Below are positions 14,689-23,122 of a stretch of DNA of 64,000 bases, one piece after another; within the stretch, counting starts at the first letter, position 1, and every line of letters starts with the position of its first letter. The notes under the pieces were generated by a model. The model had not been told where the DNA came from. It ran no database searches and saw only the letters and a program-made list of their open reading frames with translations. This DNA is from Hymenobacter rubidus (lineage in GTDB: Bacteria; Bacteroidota; Bacteroidia; Cytophagales; Hymenobacteraceae): positions 144,980 to 208,979 of the forward strand of contig NZ_JAERQF010000005.1 in the NCBI RefSeq assembly GCF_016734815.1. Reading direction: 5' to 3'. Both the position numbers and the translations under genes were made by a program.

Positions 14689-16026
14689 TTACGACTTATA
14701 CAGCAGCGCAATGCCGAACGACAGGGCCGTCAGAATGAGCCCGACCATGAAGATGGTGTAGCTGGTGCGCAGCAGGTTGTACTTGCGCGAGAGCACCTCG
14801 CCGAGGTAGTATACGTCGGTTATCATGTTGGTGTAGATGGCTTCTTTCTGGCGCATCATCTCGCGCATACCGCTTTGGAAGTGGTCGAGGCTGAGCTTGG
14901 TGAACTGGCCGAAGAACAGCAGGTTGACCCGGCGGTTGCTGGCGATTTCGGGGCTTTTCTTGAGCCAGGCAAAGCTGGTCACGTCGGGCTGCGCCGAGAG
15001 AATGGCCGTGGTGACCGAGCCCAGGGCCGTCACCAGCAGGATGCTCACCGGAATGCCCAGCACGGGGTTGCCGCTCATCATGGGGCCCAGGGCGCCGGCC
15101 TTGCCCATCTTGGCACCCAGGTAAGTGATAATGACCGAAATCAGCACGGCGTTGAGCTGAATCATCATGCTGGCCTTCTTGTCGGCCATGGCCGAAAGCT
15201 TCACGTGGTTGCCGTACATGGTCCGGAACATGGTTTCGATGCCCCGCTTGGGCTCGGCGAAGGTTTCGTTCTTTTCCTTGGCCTTTTTCTTGTCTTTCTT
15301 TTCCCGCTTTTTCAGCTCGTCGCGCTGGTCTTCAATGTTCTTTTTAAAGGTTTTGCGGTAGCGCTCCTTGCCGGCGGCAGAATGGTACTTGTGGCCCAGC
15401 ATGAAGTTGAGCTGGAGCTCGGCCCATTCGGGGTTGGAGTAGGTTTTGCCCAGCACCAGTTCCCATTCGGTGCGCAGCATCTCGGCGCGGGAGCGGAAGT
15501 CGTCGCGGGCCAGGTTGCTCATGTCGGCATCCACCAGCAGCTTTTGCAGCTCGGTTTCGGGCGTTTCGTCGCGGTGCGTGGCTTTTATCATGTCCTTCAC
15601 CAGCTGCACGCGGCCGGCGGCCATGCCGTGCTCGGCCAGCCAGGCGCCGGCCCGCTCCATGCTCCGGAACTCGTGGCCCTCGTACACGTCGAGGTAGCCG
15701 GCATCGTGAAACCAGGCGGCCAGCAGCAGCAGTTCCGTGTCGTCGGGGCTGAGGTCGGCGGCGGGGGCCAGGGCGCGGCATTCCTTCACCACCGCTTCGG
15801 TGTGGCCAATGGAGTGGTAGGTGAGCTGGGGTGCCATTTCTTTGGCAAACAGCGCGGTAATGTACGCTTCGGCCTCTTTGGCCAGGGGCGAGGCTTTGGC
15901 TTTGGAGGGCTTGCCATCGGGGTCGGCCACGCGGTCGGCGGGGCTATCGGCAGCCGGGGTTTCCGTTGGTTCGGCCGGCGTGGCCGCGGCAGCCGTCTCG
16001 ATGGCTTCGGGAGAAGTTTCTTTCAT
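14689..16026 (-). CDS. HD-domain protein with Pycsar-type membrane effector domain (DUF5706)
   Basis: 445 residues. Residues 1-48 are an Ala/Pro/Glu-rich tail. Residues 50-200 form an HD phosphohydrolase-like domain: YHSIGHTEAVV (His75), AAWFHDAGY (His107-Asp108), a following His118, and Asp166 in LVDADMSN. A Lys/Glu-rich helix (about 225-262) leads to the C-terminal DUF5706 domain, the PycTM type, with three hydrophobic segments near 285-305 (LNAVLISVIITYLG), 325-345 (IPVSILLVTALG) and 422-443 (FMVGLILTALSFGIALLY). In Pycsar anti-phage systems, PycTM effectors respond to cCMP/cUMP made by an adjacent cyclase and disrupt the membrane. No cyclase is encoded nearby. HD-linked versions are widespread in Bacteroidota and may be housekeeping. 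Confidence 0.85.
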   Translation of the reverse strand: MKETSPEAIETAAAATPAEPTETPAADSPADRVADPDGKPSKAKASPLAKEAEAYITALFAKEMAPQLTYHSIGHTEAVVKECRALAPAADLSPDDTELLLLAAWFHDAGYLDVYEGHEFRSMERAGAWLAEHGMAAGRVQLVKDMIKATHRDETPETELQKLLVDADMSNLARDDFRSRAEMLRTEWELVLGKTYSNPEWAELQLNFMLGHKYHSAAGKERYRKTFKKNIEDQRDELKKREKKDKKKAKEKNETFAEPKRGIETMFRTMYGNHVKLSAMADKKASMMIQLNAVLISVIITYLGAKMGKAGALGPMMSGNPVLGIPVSILLVTALGSVTTAILSAQPDVTSFAWLKKSPEIASNRRVNLLFFGQFTKLSLDHFQSGMREMMRQKEAIYTNMITDVYYLGEVLSRKYNLLRTSYTIFMVGLILTALSFGIALLYKS

Positions 16027-16231
16027 GATGAGCGAAGCTACGGCCGGTTCATCCGACGGGCTTCCGGGCTTTCAACGCGAAGGGCGGGGCGTAAGTTAAA
16101 AACCCCGTCCTTAACCGCACTGCCGTGCTTTGCGTAACGGGCCCTACCAAGCTTCTGCTCCCCACGCATCCCCGAGCGGTGGCGGCGCTTTGTGGCCGGG
16201 TGTGGAGCTCTCTTTTTTAGTACCCTATTAC

Positions 16232-19200
16232 ATGATTTTACTTCGCCGCCTTGCTTTTCTGCTTGCCTGCTGCCTGCCCCTCGCGGCCCTTGCCCAACCT
16301 GCCGGGCCCAAGAAGCCCCCGGTTCCGAAAGAAACCCAAAAGGAAATACCCTCGCCCGGCGAGTCGGACCAGAACCCCCACCGCAGCCGCCCCAACTACC
16401 GCAAAGCCGGCGTGAACTGGCAGCGCAACGTGCCGCCGGATTCGACTCGCATCCGCTACCGGGTGTTTCTGATTGGCGACGTGGGCAACCCCATTTCGCC
16501 CGAGAAGGGCGGCGAGCCCAGCCTCAATTTCCTGCGCCAGGAAATCATGAAAGCCGGCAAAAACAGCACCACCATCTACCTGGGCGACAACATTTACAAC
16601 TACGGCATGCCGCCGGAAGGGTCCTACGACCGCAAGATTGCCGAAAGGCGCCTCACCACGCAGCTCGATATTTTCCGGGGCTACCCCGGCGAGAAGTACA
16701 TGACGCCCGGCAACCACGACTGGATACAGGGCAACCCCGGCGGGCTGGAGCAGGTGAACCGCGAGCAGGCCTTCGTGGAAAACTACATGATGAAGGACTC
16801 GACGGCGTTCAGCTACACCGGCGACTTCTTTGTGCCGCGCGACGGCTGCCCCGGCCCGTTTGAGGTGCGCGTGCAGGACGACCTGGTGCTCATTGCCCTG
16901 AACTCGCAGTGGTTTCTGACGCCGCCCGCCTACCGCCCTTCCGGCCGCGACGGCAACTGCGGCGCCGAAAACGAGGACGATGTGTACGCCGCGCTCCAGG
17001 AAATCATTGAGCGCAACAAGGAGAAAAACATCATGGTGTTTGCCCACCACCCGCTGTTTTCCGACGGCATTCACGGCGGCTATTTCACCCTGGCCGACCA
17101 CATTTTTCCGCTCAGCATCGTTTTCAAATACGCCTTTATTCCGCTGCCCATTATTGGGTCGATTTACCCGTTTGCCCGCAAGTACGGCGGCATCAACCAG
17201 GACATTCCGCACCCCGCCTACCAGGCCTACCGCAAGAACCTGCTCGATATTTTCAGCAAATACCCCAACGTCATTTACGCGGCCGGGCACGAGCACAACC
17301 TCCAGTATTACAAGGAAGGCAGCACGCACTTCATCGTGAGCGGCTCGGGCTGCAAAACCCAGCACGTGAAGCCGGGTGATGGCGGCGGGGCCATTTTTTC
17401 GGACAAGGAGAAGGGCTGGGCCGAGGTGAACTACTACGACGACGGCCAGGTGTGGACCGAGTACTTCATTCCGCAGGGCAACGGCACCACGGCCCGCCGG
17501 GTGTTCCGCACGCCGCTCTACGCCAAAACCACGGGCGCCATTGCCACCCAAAAGGCCCAGCCCGTGTCGGAAACGGCCCTGACCACCACCAACGGCGAGG
17601 CCAACGGCAAGAAGTTGCCCCAGACCGAGGAGGCCATCAAGGAAAAGAAGAAAGACAAGGAAAAGAAAAAGGAGAAAGACGCCGAAGCCATTGCCAAAGC
17701 CCCCATCCCCACGAAGCGCCCCGACTTCCGCGACAGCAGCGTGACCGTGGCCATCAACCCCGCCTACGACAAGCACGGCGGCTTCCACAACTGGCTGCTG
17801 GGCGAGCACTACCGCAAGGAGTGGGCCACGCCCGTGAAATTCCGCACCCTGGACCTGGCCAACGACAAAGGTGGCCTGATGCCCTACAAAACCGGCGGCG
17901 GCAAGCAAACCGCTTCGCTGAAAGTGCGCAACGAGGCCGGCTACAACTACTCGCTGCGCGGCATCGACAAAGACCCTGCCGCCGTGCTGCCCGAGCAGCT
18001 GCGCACCGGCCTGGCCAAGGCCGTGCTGCAGGACCAGATTTCGGCCCAGCACCCGTATGCCTCGTTTGTACTGCCGCCGCTGGGCACGGCGGCCGGCATT
18101 TTGCACACCAACCCCGAGCCGGTCTACATTCCGCAAGACCCGCTGCTGGGGCAGTACTACGCGCAGTTTGCCAACCTGCCCGCCGCCATCGAGGAAGACG
18201 CCAAGGACAGCCAGGACAACGTGGCCAGCCTGGGCTTTGCCACCAAGCTGGTGAGCACCGACAAGATGCTGGACAAGCTGCTGGACGACAACGACAACCA
18301 GGTAGACCAAGTGGCCTTTGCCCGCTCGCGCCTCTTCGATATGTGGATTGGCGACTGGGACCGGCACGAGGACCAGTGGCGCTGGAGCGAAACCAAGCAG
18401 AAGGACGGCGACCGCCGCTACGTGGCTGTGCCCGAGGACCGGGATATTGCCTTCTTCAAGGGCGACGGTGTGCTGCCCTACCTGATTTCGCGCAAGTTTG
18501 CCATTCGCAACTTCCAGAATTTCGGCTACGACTACGCCGACTACAAGGGGCTGAACCAGACCGGCCTGAGCAACGACCGGGTATTCATGAGCGCCGTGAC
18601 CCGCGAGGAGTGGATAGCGCAGGCCGAGTACATGAAAAGCCACCTCACCGACGAGGTGATTGAGAAGGCTTTCCGCGATAAGTGGCCCAAGGAAATCTAC
18701 GACCTGCACGCCAAGGAAATCATGGCCAAGCTGAGAAGCCGCCGCGACCTGCTGCCCGACCTGGCCGGCAAGTACGCCGACGTGCTGGCCGAGATTGTAG
18801 AAGTGCGCGGCTCCAAGAAGCGCGAGAAATTCACCGTGGAGCGCCTGGCGGGCAACAAAACCCACGTGGTGATGCGCAAAATCAACAAGGACGGCAAGCT
18901 TACTAAGGTGCTCTACGACCGCACCTTCGATGACAAAGTAACCGACGAGGTGCGCCTCTACGGCATCAGCGGCAAGGACGTGTACGACGTGCGCGGCGAC
19001 GTGAAAAAGGGCGTGAAGCTGCGCATCATTGCCGGCACCGGCCACGACACCATCACCACCCGCGACCACGTGGGCGGCCTGCTCCACAAAACCCAGATTT
19101 ACGACGCCGACACCGGCAACGTGGTGAACGCCAGCAGCGAAGCCCGCCTGCGCCTGGAGCCCGGCTACGAGGTGAGCCGCTACGACTACCCGCACCGCTT

Positions 19201-20347
19201 CGACCTGAAAGACTACCGGCTCGACTACTTTGGCCCGGCCCTGTATTTCGGCTACAACATCGACGACGGCGTGCTCATCGGCGGCGGGGCCACCTACCGC
19301 CACTACGGTTTCCGCCGCGAGCCCTACTCCTGGGAGCAGACCATTGCGGCCAACTTTGCGCCGGCCCGCGAGGCCTACAACATTCGCTACACCGGCCAGT
19401 TTACCCGTATTTTCAAGAAGACCGACTTGCACGTGGCGGCCCAGTACTACGGCCCGCAGCTGCTCTACAACTTCTTCGGCATCGGCAACAACACCGTGAA
19501 CCTGGCCACCGAAGACGCCAACCGCGGCGTGGTGACGGCCCGCACCGTGAACAGTGCCTACCGCGTGCGTTTCCAGCGCCTCACCATTGCGCCCACCTTC
19601 GAGCGCAAGCTGTTTACCTTCCTCAAGTTCGGCATTGGGCCGCAGTACGACCAGTTCCGCGTCGAGCAGGACCCCATCGGCACGGCCATCAAGGACAGCC
19701 TCACCAAGGGCGGCACCGTGACGTATGAGAACCGCCGCTTCGGCGTGCGCGCCTCCGACTTCCAAGTGAATCAGTACCTCGGCGGCCTGATGTACCTCAA
19801 CCTCGACGCCAGCTCCTCGGCCAAAAACCCGCGCATTGGCCTGCGCTGGTACAACGAGTTCCAGTACAACTGGCAGCTCAACAGCGAAAGCCTGAGCTTC
19901 GGGCGCCTGAGCACCGAGTTCCGGGCCTACCTCACGCCCAACTTCCCCTTCCACCTTACCTACGCCGGCCGCATCGGCTACCAGCACAACTACGGCGACT
20001 ACCGCTTCTACCAGGCCAACACGCTGGGCGGCACCACCAACCTGCGCGGCTACCGCCGCACCCGCTTTGCGGGCCGCACGGCCATCTACGCCAACTTTGA
20101 GCCGCGCCTGGAGCTGTTTTCCTTCAACGCCTACCTCTTCCCCGGCAAGTTCGGCATCATGGGCCTGGCCGACATCGGCCGCGTGTATTCCGACAACGAC
20201 ACCGGCACCTACACCGGCCTCAACGCTTTCCACAGCGGCTTTGGTGGCGGCATTTACATCGACATTCTAAAGGCCGCCGTCATCAACGCCACCTACTCGG
20301 TGGGGGAGGAGAAACTGCTTTTTGTGGGGTTCGACTTCCTGTTTTAA
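16232..20347 (+). CDS. Exported metallophosphoesterase / kinase-like / Omp85-barrel fusion
   Basis: 1371 residues from ATG 16232, which gives a signal peptide (1-22, ending LAALAQ). Residues 75-400 are a calcineurin-like phosphoesterase: GDVGN 82-86, GDN 118-120, GNHDW 160-164, AHHPLF about 272, AGHEHN about 350. A Lys/Glu-rich linker (about 458-500) follows. Residues about 510-900 include GDWDRHEDQW (707-716) and VPEDRDIAFFKGDG, reminiscent of the catalytic loop and metal-binding acid of FAM20/HipA-like kinases. From about 1000 it becomes a BamA/TamA-type beta-barrel with GGTTNLRGYRRTRF and a final aromatic residue (FDFLF). It is thus anchored in the outer membrane with large periplasmic or surface enzyme parts. 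The phosphoesterase and barrel calls are secure; kinase similarity is my inference. Confidence 0.88.
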   Translation: MILLRRLAFLLACCLPLAALAQPAGPKKPPVPKETQKEIPSPGESDQNPHRSRPNYRKAGVNWQRNVPPDSTRIRYRVFLIGDVGNPISPEKGGEPSLNFLRQEIMKAGKNSTTIYLGDNIYNYGMPPEGSYDRKIAERRLTTQLDIFRGYPGEKYMTPGNHDWIQGNPGGLEQVNREQAFVENYMMKDSTAFSYTGDFFVPRDGCPGPFEVRVQDDLVLIALNSQWFLTPPAYRPSGRDGNCGAENEDDVYAALQEIIERNKEKNIMVFAHHPLFSDGIHGGYFTLADHIFPLSIVFKYAFIPLPIIGSIYPFARKYGGINQDIPHPAYQAYRKNLLDIFSKYPNVIYAAGHEHNLQYYKEGSTHFIVSGSGCKTQHVKPGDGGGAIFSDKEKGWAEVNYYDDGQVWTEYFIPQGNGTTARRVFRTPLYAKTTGAIATQKAQPVSETALTTTNGEANGKKLPQTEEAIKEKKKDKEKKKEKDAEAIAKAPIPTKRPDFRDSSVTVAINPAYDKHGGFHNWLLGEHYRKEWATPVKFRTLDLANDKGGLMPYKTGGGKQTASLKVRNEAGYNYSLRGIDKDPAAVLPEQLRTGLAKAVLQDQISAQHPYASFVLPPLGTAAGILHTNPEPVYIPQDPLLGQYYAQFANLPAAIEEDAKDSQDNVASLGFATKLVSTDKMLDKLLDDNDNQVDQVAFARSRLFDMWIGDWDRHEDQWRWSETKQKDGDRRYVAVPEDRDIAFFKGDGVLPYLISRKFAIRNFQNFGYDYADYKGLNQTGLSNDRVFMSAVTREEWIAQAEYMKSHLTDEVIEKAFRDKWPKEIYDLHAKEIMAKLRSRRDLLPDLAGKYADVLAEIVEVRGSKKREKFTVERLAGNKTHVVMRKINKDGKLTKVLYDRTFDDKVTDEVRLYGISGKDVYDVRGDVKKGVKLRIIAGTGHDTITTRDHVGGLLHKTQIYDADTGNVVNASSEARLRLEPGYEVSRYDYPHRFDLKDYRLDYFGPALYFGYNIDDGVLIGGGATYRHYGFRREPYSWEQTIAANFAPAREAYNIRYTGQFTRIFKKTDLHVAAQYYGPQLLYNFFGIGNNTVNLATEDANRGVVTARTVNSAYRVRFQRLTIAPTFERKLFTFLKFGIGPQYDQFRVEQDPIGTAIKDSLTKGGTVTYENRRFGVRASDFQVNQYLGGLMYLNLDASSSAKNPRIGLRWYNEFQYNWQLNSESLSFGRLSTEFRAYLTPNFPFHLTYAGRIGYQHNYGDYRFYQANTLGGTTNLRGYRRTRFAGRTAIYANFEPRLELFSFNAYLFPGKFGIMGLADIGRVYSDNDTGTYTGLNAFHSGFGGGIYIDILKAAVINATYSVGEEKLLFVGFDFLF

Positions 20348-20444
20348 GCGTCGGTGGGTGTAAGTAGTTGCCTAAAAAGGCGGTCTTGCTGCGCGCAGCC
20401 GAAGCACCTCGCCCGCTTCGGCCCCATCCTCACGCCCTGCCACC

Positions 20445-20909
20445 ATCTCCGTCCTATTAGTCGGCTGCAAAAAGGACGACGGCGGCCCGTTGCCCAAGGC
20501 CACGCAAGATGGAAAAAACACGTTTGGCTGCCTCTTGGATGGCCAAGTGTTTCTGCCTACGTCTAGCCAAAACGTTTTTCAGCCTATTACCCCGCTACGG
20601 GGCTATTTCTACCGACGTGAAATTGGCATAACGGCTTATGGCGAACAGGGGCAAATGTACTTGGCCTTGCGCGACGCGTTTCGGCCAGGCACCTACTCCT
20701 TGGCCACGAACCCTCCACGGGTGATTACGGCAGTCTTAATCGCAGCGCGGGCAGTTTCTATACATGGTCCACGCGCGGGGGCGGTCACGCTCACCCGCAT
20801 TGATACCGTCGCCCGCGTGATGCCCGGCACCTTTGAGTTTTCTGCGCTTGACTATCGGGGCGGCAGTACCATCTCCGTCACGTCAGGCCGTTTTGATGTT
20901 GGGTTCTAA
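20445..20909 (+). pseudogene. Lipoprotein gene lacking its normal start
   Basis: The frame reads ISVLLVGCKKDDGG, an obvious lipobox and anchor cysteine, then about 140 residues ending GRFDVGF. The in-frame sequence before ISVLLVGC has no ATG; it comes from a piece of repeat R1 (20378-20420) and is closed by a stop at 20373. The signal-peptide start therefore seems to have been removed or replaced. A TTG at 20490 could still initiate but would give a protein without lipidation. The remainder (FGCLLDGQVFLPT, then MYLALRDAFRPGTY) resembles small Bacteroidota lipoproteins of unknown function. Confidence 0.6.
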
Positions 20910-21031
20910 CTACTCGTTCATTTAGACGGTTGATTTAGTAAACCTGAGGCAAATTTCCCTAAATATTATTCCGGACCCAGGACGGGTTTTGGCAGCCTTA
21001 TTCACCGACCTTTGCCACCAATCAGGACCTG

Positions 21032-21437
21032 ATGCCCGCGTACAAAGCTTCTGTCAAACCCCTGTTTTTCAACCTCAATGCGAAGCGCGCCTACCACTTG
21101 GTGTTCGACAACCTGCGCCGGGCACAGCGGCCTCGTTGCCACCAATACCACCATCAGCCGCGACAAGCTGAGCACCGCGCCGGGCTACGTGGCCTCGCTG
21201 GGTGCGGGCGGGCTGAGCGGCAAGCCGCTACGGGCGCGGGCCACCGAAGTCATCCGCTACCTGCACCGCCACTCCGACGGCGGGCTGCCGATTATCGGCG
21301 CGGGCGGCATCCACTCCGTGGCCGATGCGCAGGAGAAGCTGGCCGCCGGGGCCACGCTGATTCAGCTTTGCCCTGGCTTTGTTTACGAAGGACCGGCGCT
21401 GGTAGGCCGCATAAACCGGAGCCTGGCGCGGGGCTAA
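21032..21437 (+). pseudogene. pyrD: Internally deleted dihydroorotate dehydrogenase (pyrD) remnant
   Basis: Two pieces of a class-2 (quinone-linked) dihydroorotate dehydrogenase joined out of frame. About 21032-21120 encodes the N-terminus (YKASVKPLFFNLNAKRAYHL, then VFDNLRR). From about 21125, in another frame, comes the C-terminal third: GLVATNTTISRDKL, GLSGKPLRARATEVIRYL, LPIIGAGGIHSVADAQEKL, and a VYEGPALVGRINRSL end. Roughly 190 middle residues, including the catalytic serine region and most FMN contacts, are missing. It cannot be functional; a working pyrD must lie elsewhere if the cell makes pyrimidines. It sits 0.5 kb upstream of pyrB. Confidence 0.85.
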
Positions 21438-21670
21438 CGTGCGGCGCCCGCCCAGAGGCCGCTTGCCGCCGAAGCGGCGAAATAAAGAGCCAAAGTTAAG
21501 CGGGGTGGTCGTTGCCGAGCAATTGGCTACGCAGGCTGCATTTTTTTTGAACGGAGAAAATAAGGATAAAAAGGGCGTCGTTTAGCCGGTTAGCCCGAAA
21601 ATAAACGTTGAAAAAAACGGCGCGAAATAAAGTTAACATGACCGATGGATGGCCGGGCGTAACAATGCCG

Positions 21671-21678
21671 TATTTTTG
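21671..21678 (+). promoter_or_regulatory. pyrB leader promoter -7 box
   Basis: TATTTTTG is a perfect TAnnTTTG. Transcription should begin near 21683-21685, giving a leader of about 260 nt before the pyrB ATG. No clear TTG -33 element was found. Confidence 0.55.
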
Positions 21679-21682
21679 CACC

Positions 21683-21955
21683 ATGCTTCAACCAAAGAAT
21701 TTGTTGATGAAGCGCGGGACCTTGCTCGGCAGGGCGCCGCGAGTGGGCCGAGAGGTCTTTGCCATCATCGGTTCTCCTGATTTTGCCGCTGGTATTTCCG
21801 TTATTTTTTCCTGGTTTTGCCCCGCTACCGTTTCGGATTCCGAAACGGTTTTTTTATGCCCACGGAGCTGGGCATCGCTCCACCAATCGGGTAAAAACGC
21901 CAACTCGCAACCACTGACCACGCACTTATTCTCCCCACTCCGGTATGGCACGTAA
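21683..21955 (+). CDS. Candidate pyrB leader peptide
   Basis: 90-codon frame beginning at or near the predicted transcript start, running through the terminator hairpin at 21828-21855 and stopping 11 nt inside pyrB. It is unlike a structured protein, and its middle (ISVIFSWFCP) comes from U-rich message just before the hairpin. The layout copies the enterobacterial pyrBI leader, where a ribosome close behind polymerase at low UTP breaks the terminator. Translation is inferred; the frame could be accidental. A paired segment GACCTTGCTCGG / CCGAGAGGTC lies near 21719-21764. Confidence 0.4.
   Translation: MLQPKNLLMKRGTLLGRAPRVGREVFAIIGSPDFAAGISVIFSWFCPATVSDSETVFLCPRSWASLHQSGKNANSQPLTTHLFSPLRYGT
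21828..21855 (+). terminator. Attenuator hairpin in the pyrB leader
   Basis: CCGTTTCGG-ATT-CCGAAACGG followed at once by seven T. It is a textbook intrinsic terminator placed 90 nt before the pyrB start and after the leader promoter, so it can end transcription before pyrB. A U-rich stretch (TTATTTTTTCCTGGTTTTG, about 21800-21819) precedes it. Confidence 0.75.
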
Positions 21956-22925
21956 AGACCTGCTCGACATCGCATCCCTGCACCGCGAGGAAATCGAGTT
22001 TTTGCTCGACCAATCCACGTCCTTTAAGAAACTGTTCAGCCACTCGGTGAAGAAAATTCCCGCGCTGGAGGGCAAGTCCGTGCTCATGCTGTTCTACGAG
22101 GCCAGCACGCGCACGCACTCCTCCTTCGAGGTGGCGGCCAAACGCCTCTCGGCGGAGGTCACGAACTTCGACGTGGCCAACTCCTCCATCACCAAGGGCG
22201 AGTCGGTGCGCGAGACGATTGAAACACTCCAGGCCATGCGCACCGACTACATCATTGTGCGCCACAGCCACCCCGGCCTGCCCGGCATGATAGCCCGGCA
22301 AACCACGGCCTCGGTCATCAACGCCGGCGACGGTGCCCACGAACACCCCACCCAGGCCCTGCTCGACGCCTTCACCATCCGGGAAAAATTCCCCGACCCC
22401 CGCGGCAAGAAGGTCCTCATCATCGGCGATATTCTGCATTCCCGCGTGGCGCGCTCCACCAGCACGCTGCTGCAGAAGCTGGGCGTGGAGGTGGCGTACC
22501 TGGGGCCGGGCTCGCTGGTGCCCAAATACGTGCCGGCCAGCATCCGCCGCTTCACCGACTACGAGGCCGCCATGGCCTGGGCGCCCGACGTGGTGTACCT
22601 GCTCCGCGTGCAGCTCGAGCGCCAGGACGTGCAGTTTTTCCCCAGCGTGCGCGAGTACCACCGCGTCTACGGCATCACCACGGCCCGGCTGGCCGAAATC
22701 GGCGACCGCGGCCTCTACATCATGCACCCCGGCCCCGTGAACCGGGGCGTCGAACTCTGCGACGCGGTGATGGACTACGAGCGCAGCCTGATTACCAACC
22801 AGGTCGAAAACGGGATTTCCGTGCGCATGGCCGTGCTCGACTGGCTCACGCCGGGCGGCGACTTTCCGAAACAGGAGTCGTACGTGGCCCCGCAGCGCGC
22901 CAGCGCCGCGGTAGCGCTGCCTTAA
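21945..22925 (+). CDS. pyrB: Aspartate carbamoyltransferase catalytic subunit
   Basis: 326 residues. Catalyses carbamoyl phosphate + L-aspartate to N-carbamoyl-L-aspartate, the first committed step of pyrimidine synthesis. Carbamoyl-phosphate site FYEASTRTHSSFE (about 47-59), the Ser/Lys loop SSITKGES, HPTQALLDAFTI, the aspartate-site LLRVQLERQ, and HPGPVNRGVE near 265 are all intact. Length is normal for an unregulated catalytic chain; no pyrI follows, so allosteric control through a regulatory subunit is not indicated. Control may act by transcription attenuation in the leader. The last 20 residues are an Ala-rich extension. Repeat R1 separates it from pyrC. Confidence 0.96.
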   Translation: MARKDLLDIASLHREEIEFLLDQSTSFKKLFSHSVKKIPALEGKSVLMLFYEASTRTHSSFEVAAKRLSAEVTNFDVANSSITKGESVRETIETLQAMRTDYIIVRHSHPGLPGMIARQTTASVINAGDGAHEHPTQALLDAFTIREKFPDPRGKKVLIIGDILHSRVARSTSTLLQKLGVEVAYLGPGSLVPKYVPASIRRFTDYEAAMAWAPDVVYLLRVQLERQDVQFFPSVREYHRVYGITTARLAEIGDRGLYIMHPGPVNRGVELCDAVMDYERSLITNQVENGISVRMAVLDWLTPGGDFPKQESYVAPQRASAAVALP

Positions 22926-22929
22926 CCAG

Positions 22930-23063
22930 GCGGTCCTGCTGAGCGCAGTCGAAGCAGCTCTCCCGCTTTGCCTGACGGCGAAACCTCACCCCCGGCCCCT
23001 CTCCAAAAGAGAGGGGAGCCTGACGAAGCGGTAGAGCTGCTTCGACTGCGCTCAGCAGGACGT
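22930..23063. repeat. R1 palindrome with an R3 unit inside
   Basis: Outer arms GTCCTGCTGAGCGCAGTCG and CGACTGCGCTCAGCAGGAC belong to family R1. Between them, 22984-23024 is an R3 unit (CCTCACCCCCGGCCCCTCTC) with its own small hairpin. One repeat family appears to have inserted inside the other. Confidence 0.8.
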
Positions 23064-23122
23064 TCATTTTTAATAACCCGAATATTCCCCATCCCTTGCC
23101 GGTTTACCGCCCTTCTTCCTCC

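Noticed and set aside
14689..16026. A complete Pycsar defence operon
   Set aside because: No nucleotide cyclase gene is present on either side, so only the effector-like protein is reported.
16238..20233. A 1331-codon open frame on the minus strand
   Set aside because: It is the exact antisense of the phosphoesterase-barrel gene, has no domain pattern, and arises from G/C-rich third codon positions. The plus-strand gene has clear motifs throughout.
21608..21682. Longer form of the pyrB leader frame from 21608
   Set aside because: It begins upstream of the predicted promoter box, so it would not be transcribed; the 21683 start is preferred.
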